From assembly GCA_958299035.1 (NCBI GenBank), contig CATQJL010000316.1, positions 41,714,025-41,778,024 of the forward strand: DNA of 64,000 bases. The letters are read 5' to 3'. The notes below the pieces were generated by a model. That model had not been told where the DNA came from, did no database searches, and saw only the letters and a program-made list of their open reading frames with translations. Positions 23,290 to 35,680 of the stretch are shown here, piece by piece; positions within the stretch are counted from its first letter, which is position 1, and every line of letters starts with the position of its first letter. The translations under genes and the position numbers were made by a program. The stretch comes from Cylicocyclus nassatus (Eukaryota; Nematoda; Chromadorea; Rhabditida; Strongylidae).

Positions 23290-24053
23290 TTAGGTTGTAT
23301 GAAAATAATGTCGCATGGCATCCCACCGCGACAGAGTGACCACAGAAAAACTCTACAAGAGGTTTATATTCGCGGAAATCCCCTCCATCTAAAATTAGAA
23401 TCGAAAATGTAGAAGTTTTCAATTACCCCAAAAAATCGGACCTCCGTCCACGTTTTAGGGATCTTCAATTTGCGCATGCATGTACTCTCCGCATAGATAT
23501 TCATTGGTGTAGTTTATGGTATTTTTTTCATGGATACAGTATGACGAACAAGAATAGGTCAAAGTGCGAATATGTGGCGTTTTTTGAAGAATCAACTGGT
23601 TTGTTGCAAATCAGTTGATTCTTCTCGAAACTAGCGCTTGTCTGTAGCTGAAAACTCATGGTTATGCTTATAAAGTCTTATAATTCAAAATCACTATTTG
23701 AGATAAGCTCAGGATTGCTTGGCAAAAATATGCCTAAGTTCGTTTTCTCAATTTTAGCCACGAAAGTACCACGAAGATGTGCATACGAGTGTTCGGTATA
23801 CTAAGTCCATGCATGAGCAACTTAGGGGTTCCCAGGATTTTTAGAACGGTACAATTTTTTCGTTTTCAAACTTTAGTGCCTTATGAAATTTGACCTCATA
23901 CTTTACGCAAATCAGAATTGGCGCGAAGGTTCGAGCTTCGTTTTGTAGAGCTTGTTTTGGTCTACCGGTTGGTACCCCCGTATACTTACATGCTCAATCT
24001 GCCGTGATGTTGCATAATAAATCACGGTGCGACATTTTTTCCGGACAACCTAA
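23290..24053. mobile_element. Diverged mariner-like element
   Basis: The left end, TTAGGTTGTATGAAAATAAT preceded by TA, and the right end, ACATTTTTTCCGGACAACCTAA, form an imperfect TIR pair sharing GTCGCA/TGCGAC inward. The interior is only weakly palindromic. Around 23935-23980 (TTTTGTAGAGCTTGTTTTGG) it resembles the 21826 family. Confidence 0.5.
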
Positions 24054-24846
24054 TGCGACGTGCTCATGCCCAGCGATCTCGATCTTGGCGTTGGGAAGTA
24101 AACAGTATGTTTTAGCAGTGCATCGCAGCTTGACATCTAGTCACTCCCATCTGAAGTGGCAGACCATAGTGCGGTTGTCGTAATTTGAATCCAATGAAAC
24201 GAGGTAGAAAATACACTATTACAATACAAAACAACACAATATTCAATGCACTGGTTTCAGATTATACATGTCGGGTTTCTAAGTCATTTATCTAAGAAAA
24301 GTACCAGCTTTCTAGCCGTTCAGAGCGCACCGATACGTAAATTTCAAAAGAAAAAGCTGATTCTTATGATCAAATTGAATTTGACAACTTCGCACAAATA
24401 ATATCAACGACAATCACGTCCCAACTCGCAGAAGCTTCAAGAGCTTTCAGGGTTGTGCTACTGCACGTTTTATGACGTTAGCACAGGTATACTCCGGAGT
24501 TGCTTAATCTGCATCACACCTTTCAAATATCCTTAAACAACTTCTAAAATATGGCTAAACTTTGAACAGAAAAAGTGGAAAGTGAAAAGAAAGAAGGAAA
24601 AGCTGTATCGAATACATGTTCAAAGGCATATGAGTCTTTGCTGCACGAAGACCTAGAGTCGAAACCAATAGAGCTTTCGAATATTTGGTAATTATTTGTG
24701 ATAGTTTCAATGGAGTGCTCATTTTCGTACCAGATAAGCGTAAGATCAGCTAGCAGCGAGCTAAAATCACCACTTTGGAGAGCTCAGAACTTTGAGTGTA
24801 AACGTTGTAGCGACACAAGCTTTAATTCAAAATATCTTGTACTTAC
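24054..24846. other. No gene recognised
   Basis: AT-rich sequence without a supported exon or repeat. Confidence 0.35.
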
Positions 24847-25460
24847 AGCAATCTTGTAATAATGTAAACTGTATCGATTGTATGTTTGAATGCAGTGTCC
24901 CGGCAAGTCAGCTTTGAGCTTTTTTGCTTGCTTGGGCCTTCGCTGATTCCGAAAATCGAAAAAGCGGGAAAACAGTGGAAAAGAGCTTCGACGTGGAAAG
25001 GTATTCAACAAATGTGCGGGTCTTCCACTATGTGTAATTAACCTCGTAACTTCCAAAGCAATCTTCTCGGTTTCGGCTTTGACTCAGGCGTTCGCGCCTG
25101 GCCGGCGGCGATATTAGGGCTGCTAGCAGAAATGGGAGGATCTCTCCAGAAGCTGGAAGAATGTTTTCACCATAAGACTTCGCCCACCTGTTGATTTTCT
25201 GCCACGTCAGAACCCTTTTTCGTCGTCACGCTCAGTTTCACTGAGCAATGTAGGTCTGCTGTTGTGATATCTTGATAACTGAAGCGTCATCTGCAAAAAC
25301 AAGATAATCAAACGCTTCTTTCGTTTTGCCAGACTCAGCGTTACCAGGCAGTGATTTCTAAAAACAGAGTTAAGAGCAGTTGTGCTACCGACGTCCAATT
25401 CAACAACAAAAGAGATATTTCCATTATACAGTGTTAGGCTGATGTTGTACATCGGAAAGA
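24847..25460 (-). pseudogene. Degenerate LTR-retrotransposon pol fragment (protease region)
   Basis: Read on the minus strand, 25452 downward gives NISLTLYNGNISFVVELDVG followed by STTAL. A beta-strand-rich lead and a D-x-G-S/T-T signature fit the active-site segment of a retropepsin such as those of Gypsy-type elements; the second residue is V rather than the usual T. A one-base shift later (25354-25238) the text continues protein-like (KSLPGNAESGKTKEAF) to a TGA, and other frames stay open further down. An exon-like end at 24847 (acceptor AATCAG, donor GTAAGT, containing DLPGHCIQTYNRY) could be the pol linker or unrelated. Frame breaks mean it is not active. The superfamily is an inference from motifs. 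Confidence 0.35.
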
Positions 25461-26071
25461 GCGGAATGTACGCTCAAATGAACACTTATCTCATAAAACA
25501 CAACAGCCTGGTAACAGCGTAGCTAAGCCTAAGAACGACTCTTATGATAGAGAAGAAAAGGGCAAGATCTCTACGTTTGAACAACAAAGCGCCAATTTTT
25601 TTTGTCAATTTTTTGCCGCTTATTCATGAGCTCTTTACGATAGTTCCTCTATTTGTCTTCTAAAGTGTCGCTCACTTGTTCACTTTTGCCACTTGTTTCC
25701 GGTGCATATTGTGGTTTTTGCCGATAATGCTTCATAATAACTCTACGGCCTTGGGAATCAAAAGTTCTGGTCGAAATGTAAAACCACAACAAACCTACAT
25801 AAGACTTCATCAATATCAAGGTTTAACAAGATGGGTGAATTCAAGAAATCTTTTAAGCCATAGAAAATTTTCAATAGCTAAGCAAATCTCCCAGATTTAT
25901 ATGGTTACATTGTTGTAGTCAAGCCTTTTGAAATTTTTTTTATGATTTTGAAGCTACCCGTCACTTCTTTTCTCACTCCCACTTCTTCTGTAATGTGTTA
26001 AAATGAAGTTTTGCAGGTTCTAGCTAAGATGAAAACGTTCCGTTCTCTTTAGATGCCTAACGACATGTTTA
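25461..26071. other. No gene recognised
   Basis: Short frames only; no repeat pair was noticed. Confidence 0.35.
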
Positions 26072-27144
26072 CGGGGTGGTTCACATGAAGTGTGACATAA
26101 AAAATATTATAACTTTGCAAGGACTCAATGAAATCAGAAGCTTTTGTCCTCACCTGTAAGAGAAGAGAATTCTGTACAAGAACTTTGAACTAACGTTCGA
26201 GATATTTGTCCCTGCTTTTTAAATCGTTTTTTCTCCTTCAAAACTCTTCCAAAAATTCTTCGATTTGCGCGCGATGGTTTCTGCTCCCAAGCTCTCATCG
26301 GGCTTCTTTTTGGCAAATCAAATGGCATGGGTTGAAGAGCAGACTTTTTCCTTTCAGGCTGACAGAAAAGATTGTTTGTTGGTTCAAGGATGGGCGAGCA
26401 AGAGGGCCAAATGTCATTTTTTCCATGTCCAAACGATGGATTTCACACAACTTCAATTTCTACTTTTCGCTGTAAATTGGTATTTAGTCATGCTAAAAAT
26501 TCCCAAAAGCGTCTATGGTATTTCTCTTGATCCAATAAGGTGCCACAGCCTTCCAAAGTTTGCTTTCGATGCTTTTTCCAGAATCTCGTAAAATTGCGAT
26601 TTTCGTTGTCATGGCGACTGCCTTTGATAAACCTTCAAGCTTGACCATGTTTTAGTAAGAACCGAAGTAGGGAACAAGCACAACGAGAGAAAAGAATGTG
26701 GAGAAAACGAATATCTTTGAAACCTAAGATGAAATAGACCAAAAAATGGTTTTTTTGCGGTCCATCAAACTTCATATTTGCCACATACGATCAGACAATT
26801 TCGGCCTTCCAATCGAACATTCTCAAACCCACAAATTCTCCGCCTTTTCTATATGTAAGCAAAAGGTCCGCTCTTCCAAACCCAGGCCATTAGATTTGCT
26901 AAAGGAGACCTAGTGAAAGCCTGGGATGAAATTTCTGCCAAAAACCATTGCGCGCATTTTGAAAATTTCTCCGAGCAGAATAAATTTTGTCATTGAAGTC
27001 GAAGATGGACTTCTTCGAAGTAGTCTATGAGGACTTATACAGAATTTTCTTGTCTATCAGATGAAAACAGAAGCTTTTAATTTTATTGAGTATTAGCAAA
27101 GTTACGGACGCTTTTGTGCGTCACATTTCATGTGGGCCACCCTG
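26072..27144. mobile_element. Tc/mariner-like TIR element, 1.07 kb
   Basis: The left end CGGGGTGGTTCACATGAAGT and the right end CACATTTCATGTGGGCCACC-CTG are inverted partners, both flanked by TA. Inner blocks also pair (CAGAAGCTTTTGTCC against AACAGAAGCTTTTAATT inverted; GCGCGCGATGGTTTCTG against its inverse near 26940). No transposase was recognised in either strand. Confidence 0.65.
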
Positions 27145-27687
27145 TATATGCTGATTGCAAGGGCAAGTATCGTGTACATCTCTTTGGCTACGCACTCATA
27201 AAATTCGCAATTTTTGAACTTTAGGTCGTCTCGAAATTATTTAAAAGTGTTTTTATTTTTTGATCGAGCACCTTCCGAGGAACAAAGAGACATAAAAGTA
27301 ATTGGTACATATGACGCAGTTGTGTATACATTGCAGTCTGGAAGACGAGCGCTTAGAAAATTACCAAAGCCTACAACTCAAGGTTTTCATCAAAAGCAAA
27401 TTTCGCGATTTATCTGTACTTTCAGAAAAGTCCAAGCAACATGAAAAGGAAAGAGCAAACCCTGATACAATACAAAGTTTTTCTTCTGCAAACAAGGTAA
27501 AGTTCAAAATTAATTTCTAAATAGATTTGCGCTGCGAACTGCTAGTGGAGGCACGTCCTGCTTTTGGCTCTTTTTCAATGCTTGCGTGGAGCAAACAATT
27601 ACCTCGCTGGAGTTGCGCAACTTCAATTTTGCAAACTCGCGCTTTGCAGTGATACGATTAAAATCCCCTTGTATTGTCTACTAAGGG

Positions 27688-27790
27688 TGGGTTCATACTG
27701 ATCCGTGAATTCTGGAAAAGTTTTAGTACAGCGCGCTTTCAAAGCGTTGGTCTGGAACTGTTCCAGAAATTACGGATCAGTATAAACCCA
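27688..27790. mobile_element. Hairpin MITE, 103 bp
   Basis: TGGGTTCATACTGATCCGT pairs with ACGGATCAGTATAAACCCA. The inner CTGGAACTGTTCCAG is also palindromic. The same TTCATACTGAT/GGAACTGTTCC words make up the palindrome at 47982-48094, so the two belong to one family. Confidence 0.7.
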
Positions 27791-29048
27791 GACTACATCA
27801 GCGCTAACCTTCACAGAGACGCAGAGTACGGAGTAGTAGCTACTTTAAAAGGGACAATGGGTAAATAAGTTTTCCAAACTTTTCGAGAAGCCTTAACCTT
27901 ATGCTTTATCAGAAATCGAACAATTCCATTGAACATTGTAATTGTTACTTTTCAAGATAAAATTGGCGATTACGCCTTGCGTGGTAGGAGCAACTGAAAT
28001 GTTTTTGCAACTAAAAGCAAGACTATATTCCAACGATCAAGAATGATAATGAGTTATAAGCACGCATTCGGACATATGCATGTTTATAACCGATAGTATG
28101 CAGTGTACAAACGATTAGCCATTCTTTGAACAGACAGTAATTTTTTGTGATATTCCAGCTCCACTCTCCTTCTCCATTGTTCTAAATGTGAATCAATGGC
28201 TTGCTTGCTTGTAATCAGCGCTGCTTCATGATTCCAAGTCTGTTCACCTTAATAAGACTAGATTTAAATGCTTTTTTCTAAACTGTAATCGAATAAAAGT
28301 CTTGAGGAAAATAATTGTGCAGGTGAGGTAGCAAATTTTATTCGATTACAATGTCGGTTGTGATTAAAAGTCCTTCATACCAGTCATATTTGACAGATAA
28401 TCACTCTCCATTGAAAGCAGTGGATCTGACAAAATCGACATTGGTCAGATTTTGTTAGTGTTGAGTAGTAGAACCCTCAAGTACAATGTGAAAAGAGGTC
28501 TCTAACTTTGCCAATCGTCGGGCAAACTGTCGCGATCGCATACGCATCGCAAAAATCTGAACAGAGATGGATAGTGTTTAATACAACCACTAGGATTATA
28601 GTCGGCATTCGATGAAATAGCTGAAGGAACGAAATACTAGCTGTGATCTCATTATTACCAAAGCTCCAACCATCTCAATTGAAATGATTCCATACCATAG
28701 AGTCTAATGGTTGTACACTAGTTTATTCTAGGTCACCTAAAAAATTTTTTCCAATTTTCATTCTTTAGGGCAAAGTCATGAATTTTGCAACTACGAATGC
28801 CTAATGTGGGATGTATAATATGCACGAGCATGTGAAAATTCAGTAAGCCTGTTTTGGACAAAGATATAAGTCTTTCAATTATTCAGGCATCTGATTCTTC
28901 TTGGATCACGGCTTCTAACTCGATTTATAGCAAACATGAACCATCGCCCCCAAACTCCCTGCTTTCACTCAGGACGAATCGAGTGGCAAGTCGGTGGAGA
29001 TATCTGGCGGCAGAGATTGTGTATCAGTGTGATTGACGCCTTTTCAGC
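27791..29048. other. No gene; half of a MITE relative near 28725-28900
   Basis: The stretch from about 28725 (TAGGTCACCTAAAAAATTTT) through GTTTTGGACAAAGATATAAG resembles the right half of the palindromic element at 21826-22777, without a matching other half. Confidence 0.35.
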
Positions 29049-29083
29049 CCTTGAAGACGGCGTCTTGCCGAAACGTCGGGCAA
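29049..29083 (+). other. GAAGA...GCCGAAAC stem-loop motif (hammerhead-like core)
   Basis: The sequence CCTTGAAGAC, then GGC, GTCTT, GCC, then GAAACGTC shows a short stem between a GA-rich box and GAAAC. This is the order found in hammerhead ribozymes, but the first core base is T instead of C and stems I and III are not evident. It may be a decayed ribozyme or a retroelement-tail motif; I cannot decide by eye. Confidence 0.2.
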
Positions 29084-30099
29084 TAAAGCATATCATCTAT
29101 AACAACCTGTACGGCATAATATAACAATTGAATTATTCATTCTCAAGAAATGTATACTTTCTGTGCAAGAGTCAGTGTAAACTTGGAAAGCTTTCGACGT
29201 AATGTTTTCTGAAGTCTTTGCCTTGTTTTATTTTCAAATTCTTCTGTAAGCAGACATCAAAACACGGTTAAATTTTTGAATTGCCCTTGCTAAGATAGGA
29301 GAGATCAAAGAAATTCTATAACAAAAATTAAGAGCGACTTCTAGAACTTTGCATTACTCTGAAAACTGCTCGAATTCATAAACTTTTAAGTTTTGGGATT
29401 CTTGATATTTGATACGATCACACACAACGCAGTCGCTCAAATGGAAATCAAGGAAGTTTATCTTACAAAGTTTGAAAAGGTTGTACGTCCAAAATATTGC
29501 AACATCTTGCACTGCGAGCTGTTCTGTTTGTCAACTATAGAACAATTTTGAAGGAAACCGCGTGAATAATACACTTCAAATCTACGTGGTTCTATGACAT
29601 CTGAAAAACCACGGATTTTGTCCTCGCCCAATAGATTTCAAACAGCCAAGGCATGATACTACGCTGCTTTAAAAGTTCGATTGTTTGCGATTTTTTCATT
29701 TAAAATCTTACAACTTTTTTCGCAGTTAACAATTTTGAACAAATTAAATTTTGTTGAATTAGGCGAGTTTATGGATAGCGCAAGCACTGTATGCCATGCA
29801 AGGAAGACAAGCGAAAGAGCAAGATTTTTTTCATAACCGTCCAGTTCGACTCATTAATGCTTCCATATGATGATGGACAGACATATTTGGGTACCACCAT
29901 TAAGTAGCCTATGCCTCAAAGGTTCTTTTGCGGCTTAAGAGAATTCGAGTTATCTTTGCTGCGTAGATATTTTTGCAAGCAAATTAAAAAAAAACCCCCA
30001 TAATTTGAGACCTTCGCGTGCAAAAATGTGTCGACTTTCTAATATTTGATTTTTTCTTGCTGTCGCAAACGAAAAAAGCGAATTGGCCGACGGTTTTTA
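29084..30099. other. No gene recognised
   Basis: AT-rich, no supported exon. Confidence 0.35.
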
Positions 30100-30527
30100 C
30101 TTGCCCTCCCTTACTCTACCGCATGCAGTATTGAATGCATTACCAGTCGCTATATGTAATTGTTGTCGTTTGTTGAATGGTTTGTCACCCATCTTCAAAA
30201 AAATTGAAAAAGTAAATGAAAAGGTAAGGCATTCTCTATGTCGGAGAAAAAGCGTGCTTATGTTAGTCCATTACACCCTCAACCATTATAAAATATCATA
30301 TTTAGTTTTGCAAATACTGCGAAAGTTCCCTTCATGGAAATTTTTTCTTGGGCATGATTGCATTTTAGCAAATTTGCTTCGGGGCTCAAAATTTCATCAC
30401 TGGAAAGTGATTTGCCAAGCATCAGTAAACACAAGAAAGAACAGAAGAAGTACTTGTAGACGATGGTTATGACAATGCCATAATTGCAAAACCTAAGAAA
30501 ACAGCTGCATTAAAACAAAACAATTGA
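30100..30527 (+). CDS. Candidate last two exons of an unknown gene
   Basis: The first exon ends at 30223 with AAG before a GTAAGG donor, encoding a tail such as GLSPIFKKIEKVNEK. The second starts at 30369 after GCATTTTAG and encodes KFASGLKISSLESDLPS... One base out of frame, at about 30433-30527, the text continues as TEEVLVDDGYDNAIIAKPKK and ends at TGA. One extra A in the AAGAAAG run near 30435 would join the last two frames. Splice phases between the exons do not match as read, so an intermediate exon or an indel is needed. No family recognised. Confidence 0.25.
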
Positions 30528-30691
30528 AAATCTGACAGAACTTTTGAAACTGCCCAGTAGTTGCTCCCTATGCAGCAGTGGCACAGCGAGGGAGGGGGGT
30601 CATAGTAATGTGCAGAGGACTTCTTTTTACTTGTAAATAATTAAATTTTAATTAATTAATTGATTAAATTTTAATTAAATAATTAAATTTT

Positions 30692-30818
30692 GATAAACTA
30701 ATTAATTTTTAAGAATTTGAATCAGTCTTGTAAAAAAAATTTCGAGGGCGTAGGGGGGACACGCCCTCGAAATTTTTTTACAAGGCTGATTTAAATTCTT
30801 AAAAATTAATTTATTTAT
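30692..30818. mobile_element. AT-rich hairpin with GAGGGCGT core
   Basis: AAAATTTCGAGGGCGT pairs with ACGCCCTCGAAATTTT around GGGGGGA. The arms extend outward through GAATTTGAATCAG/CTGATTTAAATTC and TTAATTTTTAA. It is preceded by a TTAATTAA-rich low-complexity run. Confidence 0.75.
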
Positions 30819-31790
30819 TAAAATTCGCCCTTTTTCTGAAATTTCGGGGTCAGGGGGCCGGGAAAAATTTTGGAAGTATCCCACATTTTTCGGAGTGAGT
30901 GGCTAATGCCACGCACCTTCATCGGAAAAATTTTTTTGTCCCCCCCTAAGCGGAGATTCTGGGTACGCCACGGCTATGCAGTAATGCCCTTCACTATAGT
31001 AAACAATTTCTTAGTTTTCGAGTAGCCATCATGTGCTTGTATAAGCTAAAAAGCAAGATTTTTTAGTTTCCCCCTAAGCGTCATAAATAATTAGCTCTAT
31101 ATACTAATCATATGGTTAAGCGTCAACTAGTCGCGCGTTTTGGCCCTTGCTCTATTGCTTGATTGCGAACAATAGTTTTCTGAGGGAGCTGCTAAAAATT
31201 TGCAATCAGTCAGAATCGAATCCATTGAATAAAGGTACATAAACTTACAATTAGAGATTTTGAACACGCTTCATGAGAAGCCGTCTCATAAGGCGCGTTT
31301 TCAAATTACTCTTTTATAACTGGAAGTATTAAATTGGTGTTTTCAGATGAATTGGTTACGTTGTCAAACAATTCCCACAAGAACTATGGTTTTTCGTAGC
31401 ATACATATTTGCATTATTTTTTTCATTTTACATTTGCATAGGTCCATTGCGAAGACTGTAAGCATTCTAAGACAAAGATACACATATTGGGTTGTCCAAA
31501 AGTTCACGCTCTTTTTTAAGTTATCCGCAAATCCCTTAGAATAAAAATAAGCAAAAGCTTTATGTATATTTCGATGCAGAGTTTCTTGCTTCCCTCAAAA
31601 TCCATTTGATAAAATTCTCTACTATGTTTCTGATCCCTTGCTTTCATCTTGTGCTAATTTAGCTAAGTTAAAAAAATTTTCTTCCCCGCTGCTCTCGAGG
31701 AAGTTCAATGATTAGTGGATAGAACAAAGCTTTTGCAATTAAATGATTTTTTTCATCAATCCAGCTACGTGGGCAAATTTCCGCAAAATA
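30819..31790. other. No gene; single mariner-type end near 31486
   Basis: The text TATTGGGTTGTCCAAAAGTT at 31486 looks like one end of a mariner-type element, but no partner was found within about 1.3 kb. Confidence 0.35.
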
Positions 31791-32813
31791 TTAGGTCGTT
31801 CCGAAAGTTCTTTCCGTTTTTTCAACATATCATAAAAATACGTGGAACAAAGAAAAAGAAAAGCATCAGGCACTGTCCGACGCAACTTTTCTTCCTCTTT
31901 TCAACTGTCGTATTCCTGTGCCGCTCGCTCTTGTGGTCAGTGAGATAATGGCCGAAATTTCGGACCTATGGTTTTTACCATGTCCAGCTTTGGCAAGTTT
32001 TTTTTAACAAAAGACATCTTTGACTTTTAGAAAAGCTTTGATAGCAGTCGGATAGAGTAAACAAAGTGCAGTGCAATGCAATTTTTTGGCAACTTCAGCT
32101 GGCTTCTCATTATTTTTTAGATAACTTTTTCAAAAGTCTTCACTTTTCCGAAGTCACAAAACACTCAAACGTTCTGAACATCAACAAATCTTCGGTTTTT
32201 GAAACTTTCAAAGGTCGTTTATGATTGTACACTATCTTTACAAAGTAACTGAGTGTTTACCGCTTCGAAATATAAGATTTTGCATTTTACGTATTTACGC
32301 TGGGGCGGGGGTCAAATTCAAGAATTATGGAAATTTTATCGCCAAAGACCCCACAAACTAGAAGAAAAAGCACTCATCAGAAAGAGGAGAAAAAGCTGCA
32401 TCGAATGACACCTTAGTTGTGCGCCGTTTTATGTTCTATGGCTTTTGGCGTTCCCAAAAGTGGAATGTGATAGCATCAAAAAAATAATTCTAAAAATGTT
32501 TTGAGGCTAGCTATAGATGCCGAAAAATTGCATAAAATTGCACTTTGTTTACTCTATCCGACTGTCATCAAAGCTTTTCCAAAAGTCAAAAAAGAAGATA
32601 GTGAAAAATTGCCAAATTTGGACATGGTAAAAACCATGGGTTTGTAATTTTGGCCATTATCTCACTTACGCAAGAGCGAGCGGCACACCAATATAACAGT
32701 TGAAAAGAGGAAGAAAAGTTGCGTCGGACAGTGCCTGAAACGTTTCCCTTTCTTGGTTCCACGTGTTTTTATGACATGTTGAAAAAAAGGAAAGAACTTT
32801 CGGAACGACCTAA
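31791..32813. mobile_element. Palindromic mariner-like MITE, 1.02 kb
   Basis: The ends TTAGGTCGTTCCGAAAGTTC and the inverted copy are flanked by TA on both sides. Long inner arms pair (AGCATCAGGCACTGTCCGAC; GAGCGAGCGGCAC; TGGTTTTTACCATGTCC). It shares the inner ACCATG/CATGGT words with the element at 41678. Confidence 0.8.
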
Positions 32814-32949
32814 TATTTCTTGGAGCGACCAAATTTCAGGTTTGGTCCGTTCGAAAATCGTAATAGAACACTGCATTATAATTTTTTTTTATCATATACA
32901 TCAGTCCAGACAACATTCAATGCACCTTTTCTTCTTCTTCCTTATGTTA

Positions 32950-33670
32950 GGCTAATGCATAACCTTCGATAGAGCAAGGGATGCCCTACAAGATGGTTTT
33001 CGGGGATTTCCATCGACTTTGGCACGCGCAGTCCGAAGGCAAATCTGCAAAGACCCAACTACCCAAAGAATGAGTGAAAATAGAAACTTTGTGCAAAAAG
33101 ATGCTGCGACAATTCAGCATGCTCAAGCATACACACTCCACATCTTTAGTTACATATATTTTTTGCACTTTTCCTAGAGCGAGTGAAAATTTTAAAGTTT
33201 TTGGCAAAGCATTGCTAATGTAAGTTGTTCTCGCACTTATACTCCGACCATTAAAAGTAAGAACTTGCTTTCGTGCATAAAAGGCTTAGTTTTCAAGAAA
33301 TAGTAAATTTCTTTGTTTTGCTGAAAGAGAGGATGAGGAAAGGGATTTACTACTTATTAATTATTTACTTGGCATTTCTCAAACTATTATAGCTCTTGTA
33401 ACAGCTTAGAATTACTTGTTTGTAACTTGAAAATTTCATTTTTTTCAGTTTCTAACAAAAAAATTAAGACAGGTCTGTACAGAAATATCTGTTGTGGAAT
33501 GAACATGCGTGAAAGATTTTTATAGCAGTTGTTTTGGACAAAGTTCCCACTTTCACTCAGTTCTTCTGTCCTTAGATTTACTTTGTCTTCCCATTCAAGC
33601 TTCGCGTAGATTAAATGTGGACAAATCTCTGAGCAATATGTTGTAAAGGTACTTTGCTCTATCGAAGGAT
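32950..33670. repeat. Diverged copy of the 21826 palindromic element
   Basis: CTTCGATAGAGCAAGG at the left and TTGCTCTATCGAAGG at the right face each other. Inside, CACTCCACATCTTTAG and TGTTGTGGAATGAACATG also correspond. It is more diverged than the copy at 21826-22777. Confidence 0.5.
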
Positions 33671-33815
33671 ACCCATGTATTTATCCAGGATGTTAAGAGA
33701 ATATGACAATGTGGTTATTGCATGTTTGATGCAAGAATTACTTACCTAATAACATGCGCAAAATGAAATTTTGATATACAAAAAAATATACACCAAATCA
33801 AATCTAGATTCTTAC

Positions 33816-34058
33816 CCCCTTTACATTTGTTAAGATTCAATGGTGCCCTGAGTGTGTCAAACCAAGGATAGAACCAAGGTCCATCAACAACACTGTAAAT
33901 AGAGTCTTGTGGCTTACCATAATTATCTTTGAAACTTACTTTTTCTGAGTAGCGACAAAACGCTTTTTATCTTTTTCCTTCAAGCCGTGAAACATAAAAT
34001 CTCGTTGCGGATTCCAATGACTATTTGTTAACCACCCGTCCCTTACCCATGCTTCACC
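33816..34058 (-). CDS. DUF273-like protein, C-terminal exons
   Basis: Acceptor ATTTTTAG opens the frame at 34058 in phase 0, giving GEAWVRDGWLTNSHWNPQRD followed by FMFHGLK. The W-V-R-D, N-S-x-W-N-P and D-F-M-x-H-G pattern is the C-terminal signature I know from nematode DUF273 proteins, which are Golgi/secretory glycosyltransferase-like proteins of unproven function. After 39 codons the frame meets TAA at an AAAAAG run. One base out of phase, the text continues protein-like (DNYGKPQDSIYSVVDGPWFY) to a GTAAGA donor at 33815. One extra A in that run would join them. Downstream exons were not found. The N-terminal exons at 53734-52837 end in the matching phase, so both may belong to one gene. 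Confidence 0.6.
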
Positions 34059-34242
34059 CTAAAAATGACTGAATGGTCTTGAGAAAACAAAGTAATTTTT
34101 TATAAGTAATTCTAATAGAAAATCACACTCTTGAATAAATCGGAACAAAACTTTGGCGTACACGCTCTGGAGCGAAGTGGTGCTGTAAAGTAATCTCGTT
34201 AACGTATACTAATCATTGATTTTTGGCGCCTCGACCGATCCC

Positions 34243-34571
34243 TGATGATTTCTGTATCATCAACCATTGATGAACTCTATGTTCTAGAAGGCATACAGAA
34301 TCCCCGTAGGCTAAACTGTGAGTTACTCACTTTCGAGTATCTAAAGAGTGAGTGATAAGCGTGCGTCAGGAGCCTACCGACGGCATCTCCATTCAAACAC
34401 GTGTATATTGTATCTTGTACTCGGTTCAGCTCCGCTTTCCTTCTTATAGGAGGAGCCTCCAAATGTATTAGAGATTCCTCCCCGGTTCATACCGGGACAC
34501 CTCGAGATCTGTCTAAATCTCTACGTCACGTGTGAATAAACCATTTTAAGACTACTCGTCTAAACCCATCA
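34243..34571 (+). mobile_element. Possible LTR
   Basis: The stretch begins TGATGATTTC and ends CCCATCA, carries AATAAA about 35 bases before the end, and is followed two bases later by TGGTAAGCACC, which could be a primer-binding site. The G+C is higher than in its flanks. No second copy was found, so LTR identity rests on these boundary features only. Confidence 0.3.
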
Positions 34572-34648
34572 TTTGGTAAGCACCAAAACCGATTTTTTTA
34601 TTTTTTGTTGGGTTCGAGTTGGTAGCTAAGGAGTCTGGCAGAAAACGT

Positions 34649-35354
34649 GACCGCGCTGATAACGATTTTGTTGTCTTCGCTTTTTCTGATCCAAACCCTC
34701 ATTGCTTTGTTGCTTGTTTTGCGTTTTTCGGTTATGGAGATTGAAGCTCTGTACAGGGGACAAGCTAGCAGGCTTAGAGGCAGCGTCCAGGCTCTATGTT
34801 CCTTCGATTACTGCTCGCAAGAGGAGGACCCAAAGTTGAAATCGGCTTTTTACGAGAGATATACAACAATCTAAAGAGCATTGAATGCTAATTCAAAAAC
34901 TGTCTTTGCTTTTTGCAAGCACATGTAGGCGCTGAGTTGTGAGTGTTTCCTGGCTCCAAAAATTGAACACGACAGGAGCAGACTCGTCCAAGATCGCGCA
35001 AATGGTTTAACGTTGGATACAGAGCACTCTATGCGTGAAAAATCAAATTGTCTCAAACACTTGTACTCAACACTTCTTCATGTGAGCGCTGGAAACATAA
35101 CCATTGATTGCTCTTCAGAAAATACTCATAACTCAGCGTTTAAATGTGCTTTGCAAATAAGGAAACAGTTTTGGAATCAGCGTTTGTCGCTCTCCAGATT
35201 GGTTTATGTTTTATATGGAGAGCCAATTTTGGCTTTGGGTCACCTCCTAATTAATCCACGAGAAGCCATCGGTGTAGGACCTAAGACCTGGTGTGACGTC
35301 CTCTACCGTGGCCTGCGAATGGAAAAAATGGACCTGAAACCGCGCAAGTGCTAG
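34649..35354 (+). mobile_element. Two unrecognised ORFs downstream of the LTR-like block
   Basis: Frame 34647-34874 has a hydrophobic lead and then a polar, protein-like tail (ALYRGQASRLRGSVQALC). Frame 35013-35354 ends with GVGPKTWCDVLYRGLRMEKM. Between them 34892-34950 pairs with 35120-35176 (CTCAGTTGTGAG-type words), so part of the second frame is a hairpin arm. They may be the start of a truncated retroelement. No Gag motif was recognised. Confidence 0.25.
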
Positions 35355-35680
35355 TACTGGAGTGCTAAAGTACATTCAGTGTTATGAAAACGGGGTTTTC
35401 CCTGGTTTTGAAAATTAAAAAACATAAAAAATGACGCAAACTTTTGTCTCCTCCAAATGACCAGGAAAGTAAATAATTTCAAATTTTACTTTCCTCAAAA
35501 ATCCTGCAAGTTCCAAACTTTATTGCACTGCCGACCATCGGCTATACAATGAGCATAGCTGGCTAAAAGTTTTTAAGTAAGTTATGCTTTCTCAAGATAG
35601 AATTCACTTCTCCTATAAGACATTTCTGCTAGTGTTCGAGCTAGAATCTTCTTTGTACTAGCTATAGTCATTTAGAAGTC

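Noticed and set aside
25080..25250. Minus frame with RWAKSYGENILPASGEI, recalling a tyrosine-recombinase N-terminal domain
   Set aside because: It overlaps the protease-like relic in another frame, and no catalytic core follows; too weak to call.
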